Assembly: GCF_038725785.1 (NCBI RefSeq)
Contig: NZ_CP109796.1
Coordinates: 930,001 to 994,000, forward strand
Reading direction: 5' to 3'
Length of the DNA stretch: 64,000 nucleotides
Source: Termitidicoccus mucosus
GTDB lineage: Bacteria; Verrucomicrobiota; Verrucomicrobiia; Opitutales; Opitutaceae
The translations under genes and the position numbers were made by a program. How positions within the stretch are numbered: position 1 is the first letter of the stretch; each line of letters begins with the position of its first letter. The notes beneath the pieces are model-generated. The model searched no databases. It was not told the origin of the DNA and saw only the letters and a list, made by a program, of their open reading frames with translations. Below, one piece after another: positions 31,152 to 38,899 of this stretch.

Positions 31152-32252
31152 ATGAAACACCCTCCGTCCGCAGGCGCGCCCCGCATTCTGGCGCCAGTGA
31201 CCGCGCTCGCCGCGTTTCTGCTCATGTTGATTGCCGTCGCCACCAAGCCCGCAGCCGCCAGCGGCGACGGCACTGTGGAATTCCGTCCGCCGAACCGGGA
31301 CTGGTTCTTCGACAGCGGCCCCGATCCCGCGACCACCGGCGCCCTGGAGTTTTCCAAGAAAACAATCCTTCTCACCGGCGACTTCACCCGCGGCAAACGC
31401 TACGTCGCCGCCGCGTGCGTCATCTCCCGGAAGTTCCGCGAGGCAAACCGGATGGTTTTCACTGTCAGGACCGACCAGGAAGTCCTGATGGTGCTCCTCA
31501 CTGACTCGACCGGGCAGGTCCACATGCAAAAGCATCCGGTCAAGCTCAACAAGCCGAAGGAAATCACTGTCAAATTCGTCGCCGGAAAACCTTTCTGGGA
31601 TGGCGCGAAGGACGGCGTGCTACATCTGCCCGTCAAGGAGGTCAGCGTGCTGGTCCACTCGGACGAGGTGGACCAGCGCGGTTTTTGCGAAATCTCCGAT
31701 GTCCGCCTGCTCAAGCCGCCGGCGTCGGAGCCGATCGTGTTCGAGAACTTCGACGCGCGCAAAATCACCATCGACGGCAGCACTTTCGTCGAACCGACGG
31801 AACGGGACTGGGCCTTCGACCGCGGCCCCGACCCCGCGACCACCGGCACCTTGGAGTTTTCCAATAAAACAATCCTCCTCACCGGCGACTTCACCCGCGG
31901 TAAACGCTACGTCGCCGCCGCGTGCGCCATCAGGTTCCGCGAGGTGAACCGGATGAGTTTCAAGGTCCATACCAACCAGAAAAAAACTCTGATAGTGTTC
32001 ATCACGGACGTGACCGGGCAGATCCACCTGCAAAGGCATCCGGTCAAACCCAACGAATCGCAGAAAATCACCGTCGGGTGGACCGCTGGAAAATCCAAGG
32101 AATTCAGGGGCGGCGCGAAGGACGGCGTGCTGCATCTTCCCGTCAGGAAAGTCAGTGTGCTGATTGACTCGGCGGAGGTGGCTGGGCGCGGTTTTTGCGA
32201 AATCTCCGATGTCCGCCTGTTCAACTCCCCGCCGTCGCCGCCCGCAACATAG
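31152..32252 (+). CDS. Exported tandem-duplicated CBM-like protein
   Basis: A 366-residue protein: signal peptide (TALAAFLLMLIAVATKPAAA) and two copies of a ~140-residue beta-sandwich with a period of 169 residues (507 nt). The copies share RDWxFDxGPDPATTGxLEF, TILLTGDFTRGKRYVAAAC, GAKDGVLHLPVxxVSVL and GFCEISDVRLxxPP. At DNA level long stretches are nearly identical, so the duplication is recent. The linker FDARKITIDG is also found at the start of the CBM-like domain in the GH43-GH50 protein, which suggests a common origin. No catalytic residues are evident; I infer a free carbohydrate-binding protein acting with the nearby enzymes. Confidence 0.75.
   Translation: MKHPPSAGAPRILAPVTALAAFLLMLIAVATKPAAASGDGTVEFRPPNRDWFFDSGPDPATTGALEFSKKTILLTGDFTRGKRYVAAACVISRKFREANRMVFTVRTDQEVLMVLLTDSTGQVHMQKHPVKLNKPKEITVKFVAGKPFWDGAKDGVLHLPVKEVSVLVHSDEVDQRGFCEISDVRLLKPPASEPIVFENFDARKITIDGSTFVEPTERDWAFDRGPDPATTGTLEFSNKTILLTGDFTRGKRYVAAACAIRFREVNRMSFKVHTNQKKTLIVFITDVTGQIHLQRHPVKPNESQKITVGWTAGKSKEFRGGAKDGVLHLPVRKVSVLIDSAEVAGRGFCEISDVRLFNSPPSPPAT
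31299..32227 (+). repeat. Intragenic tandem duplication, units ~31299-31720 and ~31806-32227
   Basis: The two units are offset by 507 nt. They match almost base for base around the TILLTGDFTRGKRYVAAAC block and the GFCEISDVRL end, and diverge more in the middle. The first unit has one extra codon pair (VISRKF versus AIRF). Confidence 0.85.
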
Positions 32253-32277
32253 CAAACATGCGCCGTTTTTCGGCTCC

Positions 32278-32296
32278 GGCCTCGCAGGAGCCCGGC
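32278..32296. repeat. 19-nt direct repeat, right copy
   Basis: Identical to 31071-31089. It lies in the 147-nt gap before the GH2 gene; the preceding CGGCTCC gives it a partial hairpin with GGAGCC. Confidence 0.6.
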
Positions 32297-32399
32297 CATC
32301 CACCAGAAATCTGATTTTGCAGACGCATTAACGAAAAACCATATTGGAAAACAGCTATCCACGCATCAAAGAACATCCATCCCTCCGACTCATTTTTCC

Positions 32400-34319
32400 A
32401 TGAAAATCAAACTTAGAAACACCCCCCGTCCCCTGGCCGCGCTCTGCCTCCTCATGCCGGTTTTTGCCCAAGCCGCCGATTGGAAGCCTGCCGGCGACCT
32501 CATCAAGACCCCGTGGGCCGCGCAAGTCTCGCCCGAGTCCCCCCTGCCCGAGTATCCGCGCCCGCGCCTCGTCCGCGACGCGTGGCAAAACCTCAACGGC
32601 CTGTGGGACTACGCCATCACCCCCAAGGGCGCGGCGCTGCCCGCCGCCTTCGACGGCCAAATCCTCGTGCCCTTCCCCGTCGAGTCCTCCCTCTCCGGCG
32701 TGCAACGCGAGGTCGGCCCGGACAACGAACTTTGGTACAAGCGCGAGTTCACCGTCCCCGTTGGCGCCGCATGGCGGGGAAAAAACGTCCTCCTCCATTT
32801 CGGCGCGGTGGACTGGCGCGCCGACGTGTTTGTCAACGGCGCGCCCGCCGGCTCGCACACCGGCGGCTACACGCCGTTCTCGTTTGATATAACAAATTAT
32901 ATAAAAACAGACGTCGCGAACACCCTCGTCGTCCGCGTCTGGGACCCGACGGACGCCTCCGACCATCCCGTCGGCAAGCAGTCGCGCAAGCCCAAGGGCA
33001 TCTGGTATACCGCCGTCACCGGCATCTGGCAGACCGTCTGGCTGGAGCCGGCCCCGACAAATTATATAAAAGACATCCAAGCCGTCTCCAACATCGACAA
33101 CGGCACGCTCGCCGTCACCGTCACCCAAAGGAGCGCGGGCATTCCTGCCCGCGAAATCGCGGACAAGAATGTCCGCGCTCCTGTCGAGGTGGAGCTGCTC
33201 GACAACGACAAAATCCTCGCCACCGCGCGCGGCCACGCCGGCGAAGCCGTGACGCTCTCCCTGAAAAACCCTATCCTCTGGTCCCCCGAAAACCCCAAGC
33301 TCTACGACCTGCGCGCCCGCCTGTTCTCCGGCGAAAAAACCGCCGACGAAGCCCGCTCCTACGCCGCCTTCCGCAAAATCTCCATGCAGCGCGACGCCGC
33401 CGGCATCATGCGCATGCAACTCAACGGGAAAAACTATTTCCACTTCGGACCTCTTGACCAGGGCTGGTGGCCCGACGGATTATACACCGCGCCGACCGAC
33501 GAGGCCCTCCGCTTTGATATTATCAAAACCAAGGAGCTGGGTTTTAACATGATTCGCAAGCACGTGAAAGTGGAGCCGCAGCGCTGGTATTACCACTGCG
33601 ACCGCGAAGGCATCCTCGTCTGGCAGGACATGCCCAGCACGCACAGTTACGGCCTCGGCGCGAAATGGGGCCGCAACGAGCTCGACGGCGGCATAGACAC
33701 GCTGCGTACGCCGCTCTCGAAGGACAATTTTTATAAGGAATGGGGCGAAATCATGGATCTTTGCCAAGGCCACCCGTCGGTGGTGGTGTGGGTGCCGTTC
33801 AATGAGGCGTGGGGCCAGTTTGACACCGACAAAGTGGTCGCCTGGACCAAACAGCGCGACCCTTCCCGCCTCGTGAACCCGGCCAGCGGCGGCAACCTCC
33901 GCATGTATAAGGATGCCGCCGGTGTCCTGCGTCCCTGCGCAGACATGGTTGATTTTCACCATTACCCGGAGCCCAAAATATTCAAGGGCGACGCCGACCG
34001 CGTGCTTGTGCTCGGCGAATACGGCGGCCTCGCCCTCCCGCTGCCCGACCACCTCTGGCAGCGCGACGGAAAGAACTGGGGCTACGGCAAGGTCAAGTTC
34101 ACAGGCCGGGACGACCTCACCGCGAAATATGTCGAATATGCAAACATGCTGAAAGGCCTGGTGAAGGACGGCTTTTCCGCCGCCGTCTATACCCAGACCA
34201 CCGACGTCGAAATCGAGGCCAACGGCTTTTATACCTACGACCGCAAGGTGCTGAAATTCGACCCCGCCGCAGCCCGCGCCGCCAACCTCGAAGTCATCAA
34301 CGCCCTGCCCCATGAATAG
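32400..34319 (+). CDS. Exported GH2 glycosidase carrying an in-frame palindromic insert
   Basis: A 639-residue GH2 enzyme (beta-galactosidase/glucuronidase type) with a signal peptide (PLAALCLLMPVFAQA). The order is standard: sugar-binding jelly roll (WQNLNGLWDYAI, then YTPFSFDITNYIK), an Ig-like domain, then the TIM barrel with the acid/base Glu469 in FNEAWGQ and the nucleophile Glu540 in LGEYGG. The Ig-like domain contains the peptide SAGIPAREIADKNVRAP, encoded by the 52-bp palindrome at 33130-33181. Normal GH2 domains of this type have only a short turn there, so the element adds ~17 residues to a surface loop between two strands and the enzyme may stay functional. Several Tyr-Ile-Lys codons use AT-rich words (ATTATATAAAA, twice). 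Confidence 0.9.
   Translation: MKIKLRNTPRPLAALCLLMPVFAQAADWKPAGDLIKTPWAAQVSPESPLPEYPRPRLVRDAWQNLNGLWDYAITPKGAALPAAFDGQILVPFPVESSLSGVQREVGPDNELWYKREFTVPVGAAWRGKNVLLHFGAVDWRADVFVNGAPAGSHTGGYTPFSFDITNYIKTDVANTLVVRVWDPTDASDHPVGKQSRKPKGIWYTAVTGIWQTVWLEPAPTNYIKDIQAVSNIDNGTLAVTVTQRSAGIPAREIADKNVRAPVEVELLDNDKILATARGHAGEAVTLSLKNPILWSPENPKLYDLRARLFSGEKTADEARSYAAFRKISMQRDAAGIMRMQLNGKNYFHFGPLDQGWWPDGLYTAPTDEALRFDIIKTKELGFNMIRKHVKVEPQRWYYHCDREGILVWQDMPSTHSYGLGAKWGRNELDGGIDTLRTPLSKDNFYKEWGEIMDLCQGHPSVVVWVPFNEAWGQFDTDKVVAWTKQRDPSRLVNPASGGNLRMYKDAAGVLRPCADMVDFHHYPEPKIFKGDADRVLVLGEYGGLALPLPDHLWQRDGKNWGYGKVKFTGRDDLTAKYVEYANMLKGLVKDGFSAAVYTQTTDVEIEANGFYTYDRKVLKFDPAAARAANLEVINALPHE
33130..33181. repeat. 52-bp twin-hairpin palindrome inside the GH2 coding region
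   Basis: The outer arms GGAGCGCGGGCATTC and GAATGTCCGCGCTCC pair at 14 of 15 positions. Each half also folds alone (GCGGGCATTCCTGCCCGC and GCGGACAAGAATGTCCGC). It is 50/52 identical to 54411-54462. Base 1 of the element is codon position 2 in both host genes, giving the same peptide in both. Confidence 0.95.
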
Positions 34320-34332
34320 GACTTCCCTGTAA

Positions 34333-35280
34333 ATGCAATCTACACCCATTAAGAACGGGGCATCGGATAAAGATAATAAAACCGAGGGACGGCATCGCTA
34401 CGGTCTCGGCATCCTGCTGATTATTTGTGCTGTTTTTATATTCTCCATCATGGATGCCCTCGTGAAATACCTTGGGAGCCAGTCTTTAAACTCGATCTAT
34501 ATCATCGGTATTCGTTTCACCCTTACGTTCTTTTGGACCCTGCTCATTCTTAAACCTTGGAAACATCCCGAGGTGACGCGGACAAAGCATCTGGGGCTGC
34601 ATCTCATTCGCGCGGCCTGTATGATTTTCGCGGCATTCACCGTGTTTGTCGCGCTCAAGTATCTCAGCATGCCGGCGATGACGTCCATCGTCTTTGCCGC
34701 GCCATTGATCGTTTCCATTCTGGCCGGTTATTTTCTCGGAGAAAAAATCGGCCCGCGCCGTATTGTCGCGGTGATTATCGGTTTTCTTGGCGTTCTTGTA
34801 GTTACACGTCCAGGCACATCGTTTTTTAGCCTGGCAGCGTTGCTGGCGCTTTTGACAGCGGTGTTGAATGCCTTCTATTCCATGACGACGCGGCGCTTGT
34901 CCGACCACGACAGGCCCGAAACGGCGTTCTTTTACACTGCGCTGGCAGGCATCATCGTCTTGCTTCCCATCCTTCCCTTCTTTTGGGAAACACCAGACTC
35001 ATGGACAATCTGGCTCGCGTTATTTGTTCTCAGTGTACTGAGCACGCTTGCGCATGGCATTTTGACGATTGCGCACAAGTATGCGCCAGCGTCCATTCTC
35101 GCTCCCTTCTATTATGCCCAACTTATTAGCGCGATTTTTTTGAGCGTCATTTTCTTTAAGCAAGTTCCCGATAAATGGACGTTAATCGGTGGATCGATTG
35201 TCGTCGCTTCAGGGCTTTATGTTTTCTATCGCGAACATGTTCGAAAAAAGGAAAAACGCGAAAGTCAATCAGCCCGGTAA
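34333..35280 (+). CDS. EamA/DMT-family permease
   Basis: A 315-residue inner-membrane protein with about ten hydrophobic segments and the two-fold EamA repeat. The first half runs FIFSIMDALVKYLG to VIIGFLGVLVVTRPG (the usual end of repeat one) and the second ends LIGGSIVVASGLYVFYREH. A short Lys/Arg-rich tail follows. The family exports metabolites such as amino acids or S-adenosylmethionine-like compounds; substrate unknown. Base composition is clearly lower in GC than the neighbours and third positions are mixed, which suggests a different history. It starts 13 nt after the GH2 gene and converges on the AraC regulator. Confidence 0.88.
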   Translation: MQSTPIKNGASDKDNKTEGRHRYGLGILLIICAVFIFSIMDALVKYLGSQSLNSIYIIGIRFTLTFFWTLLILKPWKHPEVTRTKHLGLHLIRAACMIFAAFTVFVALKYLSMPAMTSIVFAAPLIVSILAGYFLGEKIGPRRIVAVIIGFLGVLVVTRPGTSFFSLAALLALLTAVLNAFYSMTTRRLSDHDRPETAFFYTALAGIIVLLPILPFFWETPDSWTIWLALFVLSVLSTLAHGILTIAHKYAPASILAPFYYAQLISAIFLSVIFFKQVPDKWTLIGGSIVVASGLYVFYREHVRKKEKRESQSAR

Positions 35281-35337
35281 AAGGCCGCGTCATTTCAACC
35301 GAGGTTTGACGGTGTAATCGGGGTTCCAGATACTGAA

Positions 35338-36264
35338 TTACCCGGAACGGACGAAGTGGTCGGTGAAGCGCTGGCGGTAGCCGCGCGGCGAGATGCCCCG
35401 GTGCCGCTTGAACCAGGTGGTGAATTGCGGCAGGTGGAGAAAGCCCAGGCCGTAGGCAATTTCCTTGATGCTCGCGTCTGTGTTCTCCAGCCGGTCGCAC
35501 GCCACGCGCACGCGGCGGTCGTTCCAGTATTGAAACGGCGTCTGCCCGCGCGCCTCGCGCCAGATGCGGTCGAGCTGGCTGGCGCTCACGCCTCCGGCCC
35601 ACGCGATCTGCCCCCGGTTCCACGGCAGGTTGTCGGGCCAGTTGTCAATGAACACCATGCTCGCGCCCACGCGCGCGTCATACTGGTCCGGCTCGCGGAT
35701 GTGGATGCCGGCCTCGGTCAGGCGCGGATACAGCGCCTCCATCAAGGTCCAGACGAGTTTTTGCAGATGAATGCGATCCTCGAAAGTTTTCGCCGCGTAG
35801 GCGCGGTCGTCGGGTGTCAGGCCGGCAGGATACCGGATGGTGACGTAGTTCCCCACATCGGCGATGGCATCGCGCAACACCGCGTCGCCCCGCATCACAT
35901 GGGCCGGCGGGCCCGCCCACTCGGCGGAGCCGGTGTCCACACCCAGATGGAGCGATTCGATTTGCGAGCCGGGCGTGAACACTTGGTAGCGGCGGCCCAG
36001 CGTATGCGCCATCACCATCCAGTCACCCGCGCCGGCCTCAAGGCTGCGCCCTGTGTATTTGATTTTCACGGCGCCGCGCAACATGTGCCAGATGATAAAA
36101 TTCACCGTCTCAAATGTGCCGGACTGCGTGTTGGGCACGCCCTTGTAATATGAAAGCAGCCGGCAGCGAATAGAGTTCCAGTCGAACTGGCGTCTCGGCA
36201 CGGCTGACGCCGGCATCGGCGGCGAGGTATTCCTTTGTGACTCGGTTTCGACCTGAGTGCGCAT
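35338..36264 (-). CDS. AraC-family transcriptional regulator
   Basis: A 308-residue regulator read on the minus strand. The ATG at 36264 (MRTQVETES) is chosen because the longer frame upstream has no recognisable sequence; no strong Shine-Dalgarno helps. Residues ~30-160 form an N-terminal cupin-like ligand domain (FIIWHMLRGAVKIKYTGRSLEAGAGDWMVM). The C-terminal ~100 residues hold the two helix-turn-helix motifs (WAGGVSASQLDRIWREARGQTPFQYWNDRRVRVA and SIKEIAYGLGFLHLPQFTTWFKRHRGISPRGYRQR). It is divergent to the exported (alpha/alpha)-barrel gene at 36623 and may control that operon from the 358-nt gap. The inducer is unknown but is likely a sugar. Confidence 0.9.
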   Translation of the reverse strand: MRTQVETESQRNTSPPMPASAVPRRQFDWNSIRCRLLSYYKGVPNTQSGTFETVNFIIWHMLRGAVKIKYTGRSLEAGAGDWMVMAHTLGRRYQVFTPGSQIESLHLGVDTGSAEWAGPPAHVMRGDAVLRDAIADVGNYVTIRYPAGLTPDDRAYAAKTFEDRIHLQKLVWTLMEALYPRLTEAGIHIREPDQYDARVGASMVFIDNWPDNLPWNRGQIAWAGGVSASQLDRIWREARGQTPFQYWNDRRVRVACDRLENTDASIKEIAYGLGFLHLPQFTTWFKRHRGISPRGYRQRFTDHFVRSG

Positions 36265-36622
36265 AAAAGGGAATTTTTTTCCAAGTAATGGAAAGTCAAT
36301 CCCGAAAGGAGAACGCTGCTCGTGCGCGCCTCCCGCGCCCGCTTTCCTCCCGTTTCCGCCCTCTCCAAGGAGACCAGCGTCAGGCAAAAAACGAAGGCAC
36401 AAGGATCGCACCGCCAAAATCCGCCATGATGGCAAATGACCGCAGTCACGGTCAGGCCCCCGCACCGATATTATTCAAGCACCTTGAAAAAGAAGATGGA
36501 GTGCATGGGAGGCGGAAGTTGGTGCGCATAAAAATTAAAATTTTGTCGGAAAGTATTAAGCCAAAAAGAATGCAATCCGGATGGCGGGCGGGCATCATGG
36601 ATTGCGTAACTTGGCAAACCCT
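36265..36622. promoter_or_regulatory. 358-bp divergent control region
   Basis: The gap lies between the AraC regulator (minus) and the 36623 operon (plus). TTGTCG at 36543-36548 and AAGAAT at 36566-36571, 17 nt apart, are a possible sigma-70 promoter toward the plus strand. A TGACC/GGTCA dyad (36437-36441 and 36450-36454) may be an operator. No gene is convincing inside. Confidence 0.4.
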
Positions 36623-38884
36623 ATGGACTGTATCCCCGCCATCTTCTCCCCAAAAATTGGGTTCCTCGCATGCGCGTTGATTTTTCTGCCTGACGTTTTT
36701 GCCGGTGCCTCCCCAGCGAGCACACCGGTGAAGGTGAGCGCCCTGAAAAATGCCGCCGGCACGCTTGGCCTCTCGGCATCCAACGCCGGCGAACCCGCCT
36801 CCGTCTCGCAGCCCGCGCCGTTGCGCGTGTCACTCTGGAACGGACGTCCCGATGCCGCGCCCGTCACCCTGCAAGGCGGCTACACCTCGCTGCGCGAGAC
36901 CGCCGCCGGCGACTGGCTCGGCGCCGGTTCGCTGCGCGTGGCGGACGGCGTGACACTTGAGTTCACCGACCGCTGGGACGCCGCACAAAACACCCTGCGC
37001 CTGCGCCGTGAAATTTGCGTGCGTGGCAATGCCTCCGGCGGCTTCACCAGCGTCGCCACCTTCCGTGTCGCGGACGCCCGCCCGTGGCCGGAAATGGAGT
37101 GGTTCGTCCCCGGCATGATTTACGGCAATTTCGACCACATGCGCCCAAACTCCTTCGGGGCGGGCAATTATTATAAACCCGGCGATTACACCGTGTGGAT
37201 TCGCGAGGACCGCATGCCCGCGCCGCTGCTCGCCGCCCGCCTGCCCTCCGGCGCGAGCATGGCCGTGCTCAACTCCGCGCCCGACGGCGCCACCACCGCC
37301 GCCGAGGGCCAAGGCTTCTCCCGCGAGCCGATGGCCGACGCCCGTTTCCGCTTCGGTGCGATCCTCGCCGAGGAGCGTCCCGACGGCACCTCGCTCGGCT
37401 ACGCCTTCCCTGGCTCGGAGGGCACGCTCAGCTATGGGCGCAAAACCGGCGCCGGCCCCGAGACCGCGCAGCAGTGGCGGCATCGTTTCCACCCGCTCAC
37501 GGACGGCTTTGTCCAACGCTACGAGGTCTCCTTCCGTCTCGGCGCCGCCGCCGACACCAACGACCTCGTCGCCCGCTCGTGGCGCTGGGCCTGGGACACG
37601 CTCAAGCCTCAGGTCAATCCGCAGCCCATCGAAACCCTGCGCCGTTGCATGGTGGATGTGCTGGAGGAAAATTTTATCGAAGTCGAGGACCGCGCCGGCG
37701 TGCAATTTCTCGCCCTCGCCGCGCCCGGCGGCAAGCCGCACCCCAACCCGAAAACCATCCTCGGCTTCACCGGCTACGCCCTCGGCTCCGCGGAAATGAT
37801 GCTCGTGGAGGCCAACCGCGAGCCCGCGTCCAAACGCGGGCGCCAGTTGCGCGCCGACGCGGAAAAGGCCATCGCCTCTTTCCTCCGCCGCCCGATCGCC
37901 CCGCCCGTTGACGAGGGCTTTTTGCTCAAAACCGGCGGGCCCGCGCTTTCGACCTGGCCCGCGGCAAAAAAAGTCACCGAAAACCAGCCCATCTATCTGC
38001 GCAGCTTCTGCGACGACATGAAGTCGCTCATGCGCGCTTACGAGCGTGAGGCGCGCGCAGGCCGCCCCCGTCCCGAGTGGCTGGCGTGGGTCAGGCAATT
38101 CGGCGACTGGCTTCTCACGCAGGAGCAGCCCGGCGGCGGTTTCCCCCGCTCGTGGCGCGCCCTTTCCGGCAAACTCCTCGACGCGTCCGCCACGGGCACC
38201 TTCAACGCCGTGCCTTTCTACACCCAGTTGTATCGAATTACAGGATACAAACCCTACCTCGACGCGGCCGTCCGCGCCGGTGAGTTCGCCTGGGGCACCG
38301 GCCACGCCCGCGCCCGCTTCACCGGGGGCACCATCGACAATCCCGACGTGATCGACAAGGAGGCCGCCACCCTCTCGCTCGAAGGCTACCTCGCGCTGCA
38401 CGACGCCACCCGCGATAAGAAATGGCTCGACCGCGCCCGCGCCGCCGCCGATGCCGCCGAGACATGGATGTATATCTGGAACATCCCCATGCCCGCCGAC
38501 GCCGACGGCGAGAAACTCCACTGGAAGCGCGGACAGTCCACCGTCGGCATCCAGCTCATCGCCACCGGCCACTCGCTCAACGACGCCTACATGTGCTGGG
38601 ACGTGGAAAGTTACGCGCGCCTCGCCCGCGAGACCGGCGATCCGCACTACATGGAGGTCGCGCGCATCCTCCTGCATAACACCAAGGCCATGGTCGGCCG
38701 CCCCGGCGACCTGCGCGGCACGCGCGGCCCCGGCTGGCAGCAGGAGCACTGGTGCTTCACTCTCCCGCGCGGTCTCGGCCGCCACCGCGAATGGCTCCCC
38801 TGGGTCACCGTCAGCCATCTGCGCGGCATCAACGACCTCATGGATTACGACCCCGAATTATACAAACAACTCGCCGCCCAATAA
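36623..38884 (+). CDS. Exported beta-sandwich plus (alpha/alpha)-barrel protein of unknown activity
   Basis: A 753-residue protein; the ATG at 36623 gives a signal peptide (IGFLACALIFLPDVFA). Residues ~40-330 are beta-rich (VSLWNGRPDAAPVTLQGGYTSL, MEWFVPGMIYGNFDHMRPN). Residues ~330-750 show repeating helical hairpins with Gly-Asp or Trp turns (YALGSAEMMLVEANREP, WLAWVRQFGDWLLTQEQPGGGFPRSW, YTQLYRITGYKPYLDAAVRAGEFAW, EGYLALHDATRDKKWLDRARAAADAAETW). This is the layout of six-hairpin glycosidases and some polysaccharide lyases. I do not recognise the family and will not name a catalytic residue. It is the first gene of the operon with the TonB receptor, KDPG aldolase and KDG kinase, so a uronate-releasing lyase or hydrolase is a reasonable guess. 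Confidence 0.75.
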   Translation: MDCIPAIFSPKIGFLACALIFLPDVFAGASPASTPVKVSALKNAAGTLGLSASNAGEPASVSQPAPLRVSLWNGRPDAAPVTLQGGYTSLRETAAGDWLGAGSLRVADGVTLEFTDRWDAAQNTLRLRREICVRGNASGGFTSVATFRVADARPWPEMEWFVPGMIYGNFDHMRPNSFGAGNYYKPGDYTVWIREDRMPAPLLAARLPSGASMAVLNSAPDGATTAAEGQGFSREPMADARFRFGAILAEERPDGTSLGYAFPGSEGTLSYGRKTGAGPETAQQWRHRFHPLTDGFVQRYEVSFRLGAAADTNDLVARSWRWAWDTLKPQVNPQPIETLRRCMVDVLEENFIEVEDRAGVQFLALAAPGGKPHPNPKTILGFTGYALGSAEMMLVEANREPASKRGRQLRADAEKAIASFLRRPIAPPVDEGFLLKTGGPALSTWPAAKKVTENQPIYLRSFCDDMKSLMRAYEREARAGRPRPEWLAWVRQFGDWLLTQEQPGGGFPRSWRALSGKLLDASATGTFNAVPFYTQLYRITGYKPYLDAAVRAGEFAWGTGHARARFTGGTIDNPDVIDKEAATLSLEGYLALHDATRDKKWLDRARAAADAAETWMYIWNIPMPADADGEKLHWKRGQSTVGIQLIATGHSLNDAYMCWDVESYARLARETGDPHYMEVARILLHNTKAMVGRPGDLRGTRGPGWQQEHWCFTLPRGLGRHREWLPWVTVSHLRGINDLMDYDPELYKQLAAQ

Positions 38885-38899
38885 CCCCTTTGTCCCGTC

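Noticed and set aside
36288-36680. Small plus-strand gene in the AraC/36623 gap
   Set aside because: Charged low-complexity product with no motif or Shine-Dalgarno, overlapping the signal peptide of the next gene.
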